Below are positions 12,925-22,268 of a DNA stretch of 64,000 nt, piece by piece. How positions within the stretch are numbered: the first letter of the stretch is position 1; the number at the start of each line of letters is the position of its first letter. Under the pieces are notes generated by a model that was not told where the DNA came from, did no database searches, and worked only from the letters and a program-made list of their open reading frames with translations. The translations under genes were made by a program, and so were the position numbers. The DNA comes from Flavobacteriaceae bacterium (GTDB taxonomy: Bacteria; Bacteroidota; Bacteroidia; Flavobacteriales; Flavobacteriaceae): the NCBI GenBank assembly GCA_017852075.1, contig JAFMLQ010000004.1, positions 1 through 64,000 on the forward strand. Reading direction: 5' to 3'.

Positions 12925-15261
12925 ATGGCTAATTTTAGTCCCAGTATGAAAGAGGATCTCACCGCCAATCTAAACGCCTTAAACGAGGCACAACGCGCAC
13001 CTGCATTGCACAAAGAAGGACCTTTAATTGTAATTGCTGGTGCAGGCTCTGGAAAGACTAGGGTACTGACTTATCGAATTGCATATCTTATGTCTCAAGG
13101 GGTCGATTCCTTTTCTATATTGGCCTTGACTTTTACAAACAAAGCAGCGCGTGAAATGAAAGCGCGGATCGGAGAACTGGTAGGAGAGAGCGAGGCAAAA
13201 AACCTTTGGATGGGAACATTTCACTCTGTTTTTGCTCGAATTCTCAGATCTGAAGCAGATAAACTTGGGTTTCCTTCCAACTTTACCATATATGATACGC
13301 AAGATTCTGACCGTTTGATATCTGCGATCATCAAGGAGATGGGATTGGACAAGGATATTTATAAATACAAACAAATACGCAGCAGGATTTCTGCCTTCAA
13401 AAACAGTCTGATCACTGTAAAGGCTTATTTCAACGATCCTGACCTTCAAGAAGCTGACACGATGTCCCGTCGTCCTGAAATGGGAGCGATTTACAAAGAG
13501 TATGTAGATCGTTGCTTTAAAGCTGGAGCTATGGACTTTGATGATTTATTGCTGCGCACCAATGAACTATTGAATCGATATCCCGATGTACTTGCCAAAT
13601 ATCAAGAACGTTTTCGCTATATTTTGGTGGATGAGTACCAGGATACCAATCACTCTCAATACCTCATTGTGAGAGCCCTTTCTGATCGGTATCAAAACAT
13701 CTGTGTGGTAGGAGACGATGCACAAAGTATTTATGCCTTTCGCGGTGCAAACATCAATAATATTTTAAACTTTCAAAAAGATTATTCAGATGTTGCGCTT
13801 TATCGTTTAGAGCAAAATTACCGATCCACCAAGACCATCGTCAATGCAGCGAACTCCATTATCAGTCACAACAAAAGTAAAATTGACAAAGTGGTATGGA
13901 CGTCAAACGACCAAGGTGCACCCATTCAAATCAATCGTTTAGCCACAGATGCAGAAGAAGGACGCCATGTGGCTTCTAGTATTTTTGAATTCAAGATGCA
14001 AGAACAGCGTAAAAATTCAGATTTTGCCATACTGTATCGGACCAATGCACAGTCTCGAGCTATGGAGGATGCCTTGCGAAAACGCGACATTCCTTATCGA
14101 ATCTATGGAGGACTGTCCTTTTACCAGCGCAAAGAAATCAAAGACGTATTGGCCTATTTGCGATTGATTGTGAATCCTAAAGACGAGGAAAGTCTTAAAC
14201 GGGTGATCAATTATCCTCCGAGAGGGATTGGACAAACTACCGTTGATAAATTGGTGGTGGCATCAAAAAACTATAATATCTCTCTTTTTGAAACTCTAGA
14301 GCGAGCTCAAGAAATCGGTTTGCCTGTCAATTCAGGCACACTTACCAAACTCACCAATTTCGCCACATTGATTCAACGTTTTCAAATCGAAAATGAAGCC
14401 TTAAATGCTTTTGAGATTACCGACCTAGTGACCAAGAAAATTGGTTTGGTACAGGAACTCAAGAAAGATGCTACACCAGAGGGAGTAGCGCGTATTGAAA
14501 ATATTGAAGAGTTGCTCAACGGAATTAGAGACTTCACAGAAGGACAAGTGGAACTTGCAGATGCGACTGGAAGTCTTTCAGAATTTTTAGAAGATGTAGC
14601 TCTAGCTACCGATGCAGATAATGACAAGGATCCTAATAGTGATCGGGTATCATTAATGACCATTCATTTGTCCAAAGGATTGGAATTTCCTTTTGTGTAT
14701 ATCGTAGGATTGGAGGAAGATTTGTTTCCCTCCGCTATGAGTTTAAATACTCGCTCTGAACTAGAGGAAGAAAGACGTTTGTTTTATGTCGCTATAACAC
14801 GGTCCGAGGAGCGAGTTTTTCTGTCCTATACGCTTTCCCGTTACCGTTGGGGAAAACTGATTGACGCAGAACCCAGTAGATTTATAGAAGAAATTGATTC
14901 TCAGTACGTCAATTATATCAAACCCAAGGAGGATTACAGCTTTAAACCGCTGATCAACACTTCAATTTTTGGGGAACCTGTGGCTGTACCTCGAAAACCA
15001 ATTGCAAAGGAAAAAACCATTTCTAGTCCCACACCTTCTCAACTTAAAAAGCTGAGAAAAATTGATGTGAATAGTACCGCACCTCAAGCAGAATCAACCC
15101 TTACTCTAGAAGAGGGAACAGAAGTGGAACACGCTCGCTTTGGTAAGGGGGTTGTACAAAGTATTGAAGGAGAGGGGAATGATCGAAAAGCCGTGATAGC
15201 CTTTAAAGGGTTTGGTACCAAAAACCTATTGCTGCGATTTGCAAAACTTAGAATCATTTAA
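12925..15261 (+). CDS. UvrD/PcrA-type DNA helicase
   Basis: A 778-residue superfamily 1 3'-5' helicase. Walker A is GAGSGKT (39-45), followed by motif Ia (LTFTNKAAREMKARI), motif II (ILVDEYQDTNHSQY near 232), motif III (VGDDAQSIYAFRGA near 263), motif IV (LEQNYRST) and motif VI (VAITRSEERVFLSY near 622). The last 60 residues form a small tail with the PcrA-like pattern GTEVEHARFGKGVV, which is known to contact RNA polymerase in PcrA. It is likely the PcrA/UvrD used in nucleotide excision repair. A tail and length like this favour UvrD/PcrA over RecB or AddA, which are larger. The YciO gene follows 3 bp after the stop in the same frame. Confidence 0.93.
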   Translation: MANFSPSMKEDLTANLNALNEAQRAPALHKEGPLIVIAGAGSGKTRVLTYRIAYLMSQGVDSFSILALTFTNKAAREMKARIGELVGESEAKNLWMGTFHSVFARILRSEADKLGFPSNFTIYDTQDSDRLISAIIKEMGLDKDIYKYKQIRSRISAFKNSLITVKAYFNDPDLQEADTMSRRPEMGAIYKEYVDRCFKAGAMDFDDLLLRTNELLNRYPDVLAKYQERFRYILVDEYQDTNHSQYLIVRALSDRYQNICVVGDDAQSIYAFRGANINNILNFQKDYSDVALYRLEQNYRSTKTIVNAANSIISHNKSKIDKVVWTSNDQGAPIQINRLATDAEEGRHVASSIFEFKMQEQRKNSDFAILYRTNAQSRAMEDALRKRDIPYRIYGGLSFYQRKEIKDVLAYLRLIVNPKDEESLKRVINYPPRGIGQTTVDKLVVASKNYNISLFETLERAQEIGLPVNSGTLTKLTNFATLIQRFQIENEALNAFEITDLVTKKIGLVQELKKDATPEGVARIENIEELLNGIRDFTEGQVELADATGSLSEFLEDVALATDADNDKDPNSDRVSLMTIHLSKGLEFPFVYIVGLEEDLFPSAMSLNTRSELEEERRLFYVAITRSEERVFLSYTLSRYRWGKLIDAEPSRFIEEIDSQYVNYIKPKEDYSFKPLINTSIFGEPVAVPRKPIAKEKTISSPTPSQLKKLRKIDVNSTAPQAESTLTLEEGTEVEHARFGKGVVQSIEGEGNDRKAVIAFKGFGTKNLLLRFAKLRII

Positions 15262-15264
15262 AGC

Positions 15265-15882
15265 TTGGACAAACTCAGAACCTTTTATTCCAAAACACCC
15301 AACTCAAAATACCTACAGGAAGCTGCAAATCTTTTGCATGAGGGAGGAATGATTATTTTCCCCACAGATACAGTATATGCCCTAGGGTGTTTGTCTACCC
15401 AGGGAGAACGTCTGAGAGACTTAGCAAAAATCAAAGGGATGAAATTAGAACAAGCTCCGCTGAGTTTTATTTTTGATGATATTCGTTCTTTATCTCATTT
15501 TGTAGTACCGATGAATTCCCAAATTTTCAAATTGGTAAAACGCCTACTTCCAGGTCCTTATACGCTTATTATGCAAGCCGCACACAAGCTACCAAAACCT
15601 TTTCAAAAAAGACGAACCATAGGAGTTCGTATTTCGAATCATCCCGTGCTCAAAGCGTTATTGCCTTTACTCAATGCACCGTTGGTCTGTACTTCCATTC
15701 ATGATCCAGATGAGATCTTGGACTATACCACCGATCCTGAAACCTTACTAGAACTATGGGATAAAAGCATTGACTTAATGCTTTCAGATGGCTATGGAAG
15801 CAATATTCCTTCTACAGTAATTGACCTCACAGAAACTCCATTTAAAATTCTTAGGCAAGGGGCGGGGGAAAACCCCTTTTGA
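15265..15882 (+). CDS. Sua5/YciO/YrdC family protein, YciO-like
   Basis: A 205-residue protein of the family that makes threonylcarbamoyl-AMP. Its sequence is closer to E. coli YciO than to TsaC/Sua5: GGMIIFPTDTVYALGC at 28-43, RTIGVRI near 118, TVIDLTETPFKILRQG near 184 and the ending GAGENPF. The function of YciO itself is less certain than that of TsaC. The start is a TTG at 15265, because the preceding codons (TAA, AGC) are the uvrD stop and one spacer codon, so translation is probably coupled to the helicase gene. The first in-frame ATG (Met29 in GGMIIF) would cut the fold. Note tsaE lies 4.4 kb away. Confidence 0.82.
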   Translation: MDKLRTFYSKTPNSKYLQEAANLLHEGGMIIFPTDTVYALGCLSTQGERLRDLAKIKGMKLEQAPLSFIFDDIRSLSHFVVPMNSQIFKLVKRLLPGPYTLIMQAAHKLPKPFQKRRTIGVRISNHPVLKALLPLLNAPLVCTSIHDPDEILDYTTDPETLLELWDKSIDLMLSDGYGSNIPSTVIDLTETPFKILRQGAGENPF

Positions 15883-15883
15883 T

Positions 15884-17002
15884 CTATTCGATAGGGCTAA
15901 CATAGAGACCGGTTAGAATTTTAGGTAAGATATAGGTAGATTTAGCAGGGAGGTTTTCTCCTTTTTTGACCAAATCAAACAACCGTTTTTTGGTTATGGG
16001 TTTCATGAAAAATACAATATCGAAGTTTTCCCACTTTTTAAAATCAATTTTTTGATTCGTATCAGGTTGATAGTGCAAGGATTCAGCAAGTTTCGGTTCA
16101 GCTGCTAACAGATTTTGGTTGATAAAAGCGGGAGGATTTGAAAAAGACCCCTCCAGACCATAATATGTATCTCTAATTTTAACGATAATTTCAAAATCAG
16201 TAGTTGCCTTCGGATCAAGGTCAATTCTTTTACCCTGATGGAGTAATACCACTTGCAATAAGTGTTCTATATCGAGATCTGACTCACACCGTTTTAGATA
16301 CCATACAAAGCTATACAACTGAAATTGAGACTGATGAACCAAAAAACAAGAAATTGGTGCAGGATGCTTTTTCTGATGAGACAAATGAATCATGCTCGCC
16401 ACACGATGATGACCATCCGCCAAATGAAAATGGGGTTGGCTACGACACCAGCTTTCAAGTAGCTTTCTTTCTTCCTTATTCAACTCCCACAATTGGTGAT
16501 GGGTTTTTTCGAAATTAAAATTTAAAACACTTGTGCGTTTTTCTATTTGAGTGAAATCAATTTTAGAGTCTATAGGATCTTCGTGAATGACCATAACAGG
16601 TTCTGCTTGAATCTGAACTGTTTTTAAGTAGTCTGCCATAAGTTCCACGCGCTGGGAATAAATTTTTTCATGCTGTGTAATGGCACCCATTTCGAAATCT
16701 GAAGTAAGGCATGCGCCTATTATTCCTCGATAAACCCTACCCTCACAATTCATTTTATACAAATAGACGCCCTCATTTTTTAGAAGGTATTGCTGCTCAT
16801 TTACTGCATGGGCCCATTTTTTTCTAATCTCAATATTCTTTTCTTGAGGTTTTGGCTCTGGCTGGATAATGTGAATAAACCCTTGTTTCTGGTGGGACTT
16901 TAATGCCAAAATTTCTTCCCTATCGTAGTCATCCAAACTACGCATGACTTGTTCGTGTGGGTTCTTGGGCAAAAAAAGAGAAACTGGCTTAAAGGCTGGC
17001 AT
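15884..17002 (-). CDS. DUF1015 family protein
   Basis: A 372-residue protein of the DUF1015 family, whose function is unknown. Typical features are the N-terminal MPAFKPVSLFLP, a central LADGHHRVASM (about 197-207) with conserved Asp, His and Arg, and a C-terminal MKPITKKRLFDLVKKGENLPAKS that matches the family's usual end. There is no signal peptide or membrane segment. It lies 6 bp downstream of the Gfo/Idh/MocA oxidoreductase on the same strand, and they are very likely cotranscribed. In many genomes DUF1015 genes sit near hydroxyacid dehydrogenases and serC, but those are not seen here. Confidence 0.88.
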   Translation of the reverse strand: MPAFKPVSLFLPKNPHEQVMRSLDDYDREEILALKSHQKQGFIHIIQPEPKPQEKNIEIRKKWAHAVNEQQYLLKNEGVYLYKMNCEGRVYRGIIGACLTSDFEMGAITQHEKIYSQRVELMADYLKTVQIQAEPVMVIHEDPIDSKIDFTQIEKRTSVLNFNFEKTHHQLWELNKEERKLLESWCRSQPHFHLADGHHRVASMIHLSHQKKHPAPISCFLVHQSQFQLYSFVWYLKRCESDLDIEHLLQVVLLHQGKRIDLDPKATTDFEIIVKIRDTYYGLEGSFSNPPAFINQNLLAAEPKLAESLHYQPDTNQKIDFKKWENFDIVFFMKPITKKRLFDLVKKGENLPAKSTYILPKILTGLYVSPIE

Positions 17003-17008
17003 ATTGAT

Positions 17009-17971
17009 TTACCCGATACAGTCGATAATTTTATGTGCAACTTCTAAAGCATAAGCACCATCTCGTAAAGACACTATTGGGTTACTTTTGGAATGAATAC
17101 AACTAGCGAAAAATTCTAATTCGTCCTGTATGGCGTTGTTTTTTGTAATTGAAGGGTTCTCAAAATAAATTTGCTTCTTTTTCCCCTCGGCGTTGGTGAG
17201 AAGGATTGAAAGTTCATCGGTTTGCTCTGGTGCATCTTTCATTTTTACCACTTCCACTTTTTGGGTTAGATAATCCACGGCGATATATGCGTTTTTTTGA
17301 AAAAACCGAGTCTTACGCATCTTTTTTAGTGAAATTCTACTGGCAGTAAAATTAGCAACACATCCATTTTCAAAAACAATTCTGGCGTTACTGATGTCTG
17401 GAGTTTCACTAATGACTGCAACTCCTGAAGCATCAATTCGTTTTATAGGAGAATCCACAACGCTCAATACAATATCAATATCGTGAATCATTAAGTCCAA
17501 TACTACCGATACATCTGTACCACGTGGATTAAATTCCGACAAGCGGTGGGCTTCAATAAACATCGGATTTTCAAACGAATGCTGTACTGCCTTAAAAGCA
17601 GGATTAAAACGCTCCACATGTCCTACTTGACCTAGCACTCCGTGTTTTTGTGCCAATTGAATGAGGGTGGAGGCTTGCTGATCCGTTTGTGCGATTGGCT
17701 TTTCGATAAAGACATGCTTTTTTGCACAAATTGCTTTTTTTGCCATTTCAAAATGGGAAAGTGTAGGGGTGATGATACTTACTACATCCACAACAGCGAT
17801 AAGGGCTTCTGCACTTTCAAAAGCAGTATACCCTTGTTCTCCTACAAGCTTTGCAACAGCTTCCGGATTGGGATCGTAAAAACCTACCAACTGAAAGGCT
17901 GGAGAAGAAGCGACAATCCTAAGGTGGATTTTCCCGAGATGACCAGCTCCTAAAATTCCTATTTTCAACAT
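17009..17971 (-). CDS. Gfo/Idh/MocA family oxidoreductase
   Basis: A 320-residue NAD(P)-dependent oxidoreductase. The Rossmann start GILGAGHLGKIH (4-15) and the EKP motif (FIEKPIA near 90-96) define the family. The second domain (about 125-300) has the usual central sheet, with MIHDIDIVLS near 162-171 holding a conserved catalytic-type His. Substrates in this family are sugars, inositols or small cyclic compounds such as biliverdin; I cannot choose between them. A TACTTTTG box precedes it at 17989-17996, so the oxidoreductase and DUF1015 genes likely form one unit. Confidence 0.88.
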   Translation of the reverse strand: MLKIGILGAGHLGKIHLRIVASSPAFQLVGFYDPNPEAVAKLVGEQGYTAFESAEALIAVVDVVSIITPTLSHFEMAKKAICAKKHVFIEKPIAQTDQQASTLIQLAQKHGVLGQVGHVERFNPAFKAVQHSFENPMFIEAHRLSEFNPRGTDVSVVLDLMIHDIDIVLSVVDSPIKRIDASGVAVISETPDISNARIVFENGCVANFTASRISLKKMRKTRFFQKNAYIAVDYLTQKVEVVKMKDAPEQTDELSILLTNAEGKKKQIYFENPSITKNNAIQDELEFFASCIHSKSNPIVSLRDGAYALEVAHKIIDCIG

Positions 17972-17988
17972 TTGGTTTTGCTTTGATT

Positions 17989-17996
17989 CAAAAGTA
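17989..17996 (-). promoter_or_regulatory. TAnnTTTG promoter box for the oxidoreductase-DUF1015 unit
   Basis: On the minus strand it reads TACTTTTG, 17 nt before the ATG at 17971. It matches the Bacteroidota -7 consensus. Confidence 0.5.
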
Positions 17997-18029
17997 CAAT
18001 CAAAATCTCAATTTATTGAGAAACTAACT

Positions 18030-18037
18030 TATTTTTG
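18030..18037 (+). promoter_or_regulatory. TAnnTTTG promoter box for pcm
   Basis: TATTTTTG lies 6 nt before the ATG at 18044. If used, the transcript would be almost leaderless. It also argues against the upstream TTG at 18035 as the start, because that codon lies inside the box. Confidence 0.5.
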
Positions 18038-18043
18038 CATCGC

Positions 18044-18685
18044 ATGGAAGACACGACAAAACATCAAGGTTTAAGAAGGCAATTGATTGAAATCCTTCAA
18101 GAAAAGGGGATTTCTTCAGCTCAAGTTTTGCAAGTGATGTCCTCCATACCAAGGCATTTTTTTATGGATCCTGGATTGGTCAATTTTGCTTACGAAGATC
18201 AAGCCTATCCTATTGCTGCAGACCAGACTATTTCACAACCCTTTACCGTGGCATTTCAAACCCAACTTTTAGAGGTAGCACCACATCATAAAGTACTGGA
18301 AATTGGAACGGGTTCTGGTTATCAAACGGCAGTTTTGTTAGGACTTAGTTCCCAGGTATATACTGTAGAACGACAACAAGAATTATTTAAAAAAACTCAG
18401 CGTCTCTTTACCAAACTCAATTTACGCCCTAAGAAGGTGGTTTTTGGCGACGGATATAAAGGCTTGCCCACTACGGCTCCCTATGATCGAATTCTTGTCA
18501 CTGCTGGTGCTCCCGAAGTTCCTAAGGAGCTTTTGGAACAACTAACCATAGGAGGTAAACTGGTGATTCCTGTGGGTAGGAAAGAACAGATCATGATGCG
18601 CTTTTCGAAAACTTCTGAAAAAAACTTTGATAAAGAATCCTTTGGAAAGTTTCGTTTTGTGCCACTTTTAAACAATAAAAATTAA
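18044..18685 (+). CDS. pcm: Protein-L-isoaspartate O-methyltransferase
   Basis: A 213-residue SAM-dependent enzyme that repairs isoaspartyl residues in aged proteins. It has the PIMT pattern: MSSIPRHFFMDP near 33-44, AYPIAADQTISQPF near 57-70, the SAM motif LEIGTGSGYQ near 87-96, and VTAGAPEVPKELLEQL near 154-169. I use the ATG at 18044, not the TTG 9 nt upstream, since the TTG overlaps the promoter box. The gene stands alone between the divergent oxidoreductase gene and proline dehydrogenase. Confidence 0.94.
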   Translation: MEDTTKHQGLRRQLIEILQEKGISSAQVLQVMSSIPRHFFMDPGLVNFAYEDQAYPIAADQTISQPFTVAFQTQLLEVAPHHKVLEIGTGSGYQTAVLLGLSSQVYTVERQQELFKKTQRLFTKLNLRPKKVVFGDGYKGLPTTAPYDRILVTAGAPEVPKELLEQLTIGGKLVIPVGRKEQIMMRFSKTSEKNFDKESFGKFRFVPLLNNKN

Positions 18686-18742
18686 TTTTTTAAACAAGCT
18701 TTTTTTTAGAAATACTGTTAATTTGAATTCTATTTTTATTGT

Positions 18743-19918
18743 ATGAATTTCGAGAATACAAAGGAGGCATATCGGTTAAAAACAAATAGTGAGTTACACA
18801 GGGCATTATACCTGTACCGCTTGATTGCAAACAATACCTTGGTAACCATAGGAAGTAAGGTTGCGCTTTGGGCATTACAATTAGGTTTGCCTATTTCAGG
18901 GGTTTTTAAACATACTGTATTTAAACAATTCTGTGCAGGAACTGCAAAAGAAGATTCCATCAAATTGGTGCATCGGTTGGCAGATTTAAATGTAAAATCA
19001 TATATGCACTTTGCGGCTGAAGGGCAAAAAACGGAGGCAGGAATGGAATACAGTTTAAAAAAGACATTAGAAACTCTTTCCTTTTCAAAGGATTCTGGAG
19101 CCCTTCCATTTACGGTTTTTAAGGCAACCAGTTTAGGTCCTTTTGCACTTTTTGAAAAGAAAAGTGCTGGAATTGAGTTTAATGAGTCAGAACTTGCCGC
19201 TTGGGATCGTATGCTGAAACGAATTCAGAAATGTTGTAATTATGCCCAAAAACTTAATGTTCGGATGCTAATCGATGCAGAGGAATCGTGGGTTCAAGAT
19301 GCAATTGATGAAATCGCTGAAGGTTTGATGGAAGAATATAATCGCGAGCAAACATTGATTTTTACTACGGTACAAATGTATCGGAAAGACCGATTGTCCT
19401 ATCTTGAGTATTTACTTCAAAAAGCAGAAAAAAAAGGTTTTACGATTGGAATAAAATTGGTTCGAGGAGCCTACATTGAAAAGGAAAATAAGCGTGCTCA
19501 AAATAGGGGTATTCCTTCACCTATTTGTGAGAGTAAAAAAGCTACAGATCGCAATTTTGATGCAGGATTAGATCTTATCCTTCCTAAAGTAGATCGTTGT
19601 AACCTTTTTATAGGATCTCATAGCGAGTCTAGTATTTTAAAAGTGACCCAATGGATGAAAGCACATCAACTCCCGAATAATCACCCTACTGTTTGGTTTT
19701 CTCAACTTTACGGAATGGCAGACCATATTTCATTCAACTTGGCTTCCTCTGGTTATCAGGTGGTGAAATACGTGCCTTATGGCCCAGTTAAAGAAGTAAT
19801 TCCTTACTTGATTCGAAGAGCAGAAGAGAATACTTCTGTGAGTGGACAAACCCCAAGAGAATTGGACTTAATCAGAAAAGAAATCACTCGGAGAAAACTC
19901 AAGGAAGTTGCATATTGA
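18743..19918 (+). CDS. Proline dehydrogenase
   Basis: A 391-residue flavoenzyme (ProDH, FAD-dependent) that oxidises proline to pyrroline-5-carboxylate. It is the stand-alone type, not the PutA fusion. The TIM-barrel motifs are visible: VRMLIDAEESW near 173-183, GFTIGIKLVRGAYIEKEN near 232-249, SHSESS near 292, and the C-terminal YGPVKEVIPYLIRRAEENTS near 348-367, where the two Arg bind the substrate carboxylate. The P5C dehydrogenase partner is not in the window. It overlaps the convergent small membrane protein gene by 20 bp. Confidence 0.94.
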   Translation: MNFENTKEAYRLKTNSELHRALYLYRLIANNTLVTIGSKVALWALQLGLPISGVFKHTVFKQFCAGTAKEDSIKLVHRLADLNVKSYMHFAAEGQKTEAGMEYSLKKTLETLSFSKDSGALPFTVFKATSLGPFALFEKKSAGIEFNESELAAWDRMLKRIQKCCNYAQKLNVRMLIDAEESWVQDAIDEIAEGLMEEYNREQTLIFTTVQMYRKDRLSYLEYLLQKAEKKGFTIGIKLVRGAYIEKENKRAQNRGIPSPICESKKATDRNFDAGLDLILPKVDRCNLFIGSHSESSILKVTQWMKAHQLPNNHPTVWFSQLYGMADHISFNLASSGYQVVKYVPYGPVKEVIPYLIRRAEENTSVSGQTPRELDLIRKEITRRKLKEVAY

Positions 19919-20261
19919 AAACCTTCAATTGCCTTTTACAATTTTCTACTTGAAGAAACGAAGCTGCTTTTTGATCAATTTCAATATAATACTGACGACA
20001 CGAATCCAATTGTGTCTCACTTTTTGAAAAATCAATACTACCCTGAGTAATCATGTCGCGTAAAATACTGTCATTGATCTCGGGAAAACGCCTTAGAATC
20101 TCAGGACTGATTTGTATGGTTTTTTGCAGCATGTTGTCTTTTACTCGTGCCGAAGGGCCGTAATTGCAACTTGTTTTCTTGCCACTAAATATAAAAGTCA
20201 ACAAAATCAAACCTACAGAAAAGCCAGCAAGGTAATACCCCAATCGATACAATAGTTTCAT
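19899..20261 (-). CDS. Small membrane-anchored protein, DUF4258-like
   Basis: A 120-residue protein with one N-terminal membrane helix (about 8-26, YLAGFSVGLILLTFIFSG) followed by KKTSCNYGPSARV and a short soluble domain (about 45-115) with FSKSETQLDSCRQYYIE. This layout resembles small flavobacterial proteins annotated as DUF4258; I recognise the pattern from memory and cannot test it. It starts in a 4-bp overlap (ATGA) with the tsaE stop, so it is cotranscribed with tsaE and porX. Function unknown. Confidence 0.65.
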   Translation of the reverse strand: MKLLYRLGYYLAGFSVGLILLTFIFSGKKTSCNYGPSARVKDNMLQKTIQISPEILRRFPEINDSILRDMITQGSIDFSKSETQLDSCRQYYIEIDQKAASFLQVENCKRQLKVFNMQLP

Positions 20262-20671
20262 AGAATGTTTTTGGAAGTTAATTTTCGAGTTTGTAGATCG
20301 AGAATGTCAAGTGTATAGTGATTATAGGTTTCGGGTAGGTGAGGAGCTGCTTTTTCTGCCCATTCCAAAAAGCAAAGCTGTCCTGATTCCAGATATTCTT
20401 CCAAACCAAAGTCTAAGGCCTCGTCTGGATGTTCCAAACGATAAAAATCAAAATGATAAATCAATCCGGTTGAGGCTTGGTAGGTGTTGACCAAAGAAAA
20501 GGTGGGACTAGAGACGGGTTCATTTACTCCTAATTCTTTACAAAGTGCTGCAATAAGAGTCGTTTTTCCAGCCCCCATAGGTCCGTCAATTCGTATAACC
20601 TTGCTTGAAAAGTCTTCGATCAAAAGCGAACACAGTTGCTTTAAATCCTGTAATTTAAAGGAGCTCTCCAT
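20258..20671 (-). CDS. tsaE: tRNA threonylcarbamoyladenosine biosynthesis ATPase TsaE
   Basis: A 137-residue P-loop ATPase that works with TsaB and TsaD to make t6A37 in ANN-decoding tRNAs. It has Walker A GPMGAGKTT (30-38), the following SSPTFSLVNTY near 54-64, HFDFYRL near 74-80 and FLEWAEKA near 96-103. Length and motif order are normal for the family. It lies 15 bp downstream of porX and overlaps the next small gene by 4 bp. The porX-tsaE neighbourhood is common in Bacteroidota as far as I recall. Confidence 0.95.
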   Translation of the reverse strand: MESSFKLQDLKQLCSLLIEDFSSKVIRIDGPMGAGKTTLIAALCKELGVNEPVSSPTFSLVNTYQASTGLIYHFDFYRLEHPDEALDFGLEEYLESGQLCFLEWAEKAAPHLPETYNHYTLDILDLQTRKLTSKNIL

Positions 20672-20686
20672 GTTGCAAATATAATG

Positions 20687-22234
20687 CTAACGCGGGCGTA
20701 AAACCACAAAAGGAACAATCATTTCTTCAAGAGAAATACCTCCGTGTTGGAAGGTGTTGTTAAATAATTTCGCAAAGTGGTTGTAGTTGTTTTTGTAAAT
20801 AAAATAATAGTCTTCTTTCGCGAAAATATATCTACTATTGAGCGATGTGGAAGGGAGCGCAAAGGCGGAAGGTTTTTCGCAGTCCAATACCTGTTTGGTT
20901 TCAAAAGTCAAACTTTTGCCTGTTTTATAACGTAAATTCACACTAGTTTCTTTGTTTGCAACAACTACACTTGGATGATTGACATTTAAAGTACCATGGT
21001 CTGTGGTTAAAAGAAGCTGAAAGTCCAATTGAGCTGCTTTTTTAAGTAATTTTCTAAGGGGACTATTTTTATACCAACTCAATGTAAGCGAACGATAGGC
21101 TTTGTTGTCGGGAGCCAATTCTTTAATCATTTCCATCTCGGTTTTCGCGTGAGAAATCATATCTACAAAATTGTAAACCACCACTGTCAATCCCTCATGG
21201 CAATGATTTTGAAGATTTTTGATGAGTTGTTCTCCTTGATTGAGTTGTGTGATTTTGTGATAGCTCAAAGGACGTTCCATCCCCATTCGGTTACATTGCG
21301 AATTAAGCAACTCTTCTTCATAGAGATTCTTACCTCCTTCTTCATGATCAAATTTCCACCATTGAGGAAATTGCTTATGAATTTCCAAGGGTGTCAATCC
21401 AGCAAATAATGCATTTCTAGCATACTGTGTAGCGGTAGGGAGGATACTGAAATAGGCGTCTTCCTTTTCTACAGTATAGTGGTTTGAAATTTCATTTTGA
21501 ATGATTTTCCATTGATCAAATCGCAAATTATCAACTACCAAGAGTAGGGTTGGCTTGTGCTGTTTTAAGGTGGGTAAAATTAATTTTTTAAAAAGCTGAT
21601 GCGATAAGACGGGACCGTCAGATCCTTCAATCCAATCCTGATAATGCTGTTGAATGTATTTTGCAAACAAAGCATTGGCTTCTTTTTTTTGTGATTCAAA
21701 AATTTGCAGCATACTGGTGTCTTCAAGAGATTCGAGCTCCAGTTCCCAGAAAATGAGCTTTTGATAATGGGCAACCCAATCCTGATGGGTTTTTAATCCG
21801 TTCAAATCATGCGCCAATTGACCAAATTCTTTTTGATAATTTTGAGTGGTTTTTTCCGCAATAAGATGATCTTGATTCAAAATTTTCTTTAAGGACAGTA
21901 AAATTTGATGGGGATTGACAGGTTTGATCAAGTAATCCGAAATTTTTGCGCCAATAGCATCTTCCATAATGCGCTCTTCTTCGTTTTTTGTAATCATTAC
22001 AACGGGTAGCTGTGATTTTCTGTTTTTGATCTCCTGTAAAGTTTCTAATCCATTGAGTCCTGGCATATTTTCGTCCAACAGCACAATCGCATAATGATTA
22101 GTATCGATCAAATCCAAAGCATCCTGGCCGTTGGTACAAGGAGTGACGTCGTAACCCCGTTCATCCAAAAAAAGGAAATGAGGCTTGAGCATTTCAATTT
22201 CATCGTCTACCCATAAAATTTTGATCCGATTCAT
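20687..22234 (-). CDS. porX: PorX, response regulator with PglZ-type domain
   Basis: A 515-residue response regulator that in Porphyromonas and Flavobacterium controls the type IX secretion system and gliding or gingipain export. The receiver domain occupies 1-120, with acidic residues DD at 10-11, the phosphoacceptor Asp54 (VLLDENMPG) and a conserved Lys near 103 (LIKPVNPH). The C-terminal half (about 200-515) is a PglZ/alkaline-phosphatase-like domain, with metal-ligand candidates in VVDNLRFDQW near 227 and TTDHGTLN near 405. In PorX this domain hydrolyses oligonucleotides such as pGpG. There is no DNA-binding helix-turn-helix. The PorY kinase is not in the window. Confidence 0.94.
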   Translation of the reverse strand: MNRIKILWVDDEIEMLKPHFLFLDERGYDVTPCTNGQDALDLIDTNHYAIVLLDENMPGLNGLETLQEIKNRKSQLPVVMITKNEEERIMEDAIGAKISDYLIKPVNPHQILLSLKKILNQDHLIAEKTTQNYQKEFGQLAHDLNGLKTHQDWVAHYQKLIFWELELESLEDTSMLQIFESQKKEANALFAKYIQQHYQDWIEGSDGPVLSHQLFKKLILPTLKQHKPTLLLVVDNLRFDQWKIIQNEISNHYTVEKEDAYFSILPTATQYARNALFAGLTPLEIHKQFPQWWKFDHEEGGKNLYEEELLNSQCNRMGMERPLSYHKITQLNQGEQLIKNLQNHCHEGLTVVVYNFVDMISHAKTEMEMIKELAPDNKAYRSLTLSWYKNSPLRKLLKKAAQLDFQLLLTTDHGTLNVNHPSVVVANKETSVNLRYKTGKSLTFETKQVLDCEKPSAFALPSTSLNSRYIFAKEDYYFIYKNNYNHFAKLFNNTFQHGGISLEEMIVPFVVLRPR

Positions 22235-22247
22235 TATGCTATCTTTG
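22221..22247 (+). promoter_or_regulatory. Promoter for the HD hydrolase gene
   Basis: TATCTTTG at 22240-22247 matches TAnnTTTG, with TTG at 22221-22223, a spacing of 16 nt (slightly short of the usual range). The GTG start follows 21 nt later. Its upstream part overlaps the 5' end of porX on the other strand. Confidence 0.45.
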
Positions 22248-22268
22248 ATAAAAATTACTGCCTAAGCT

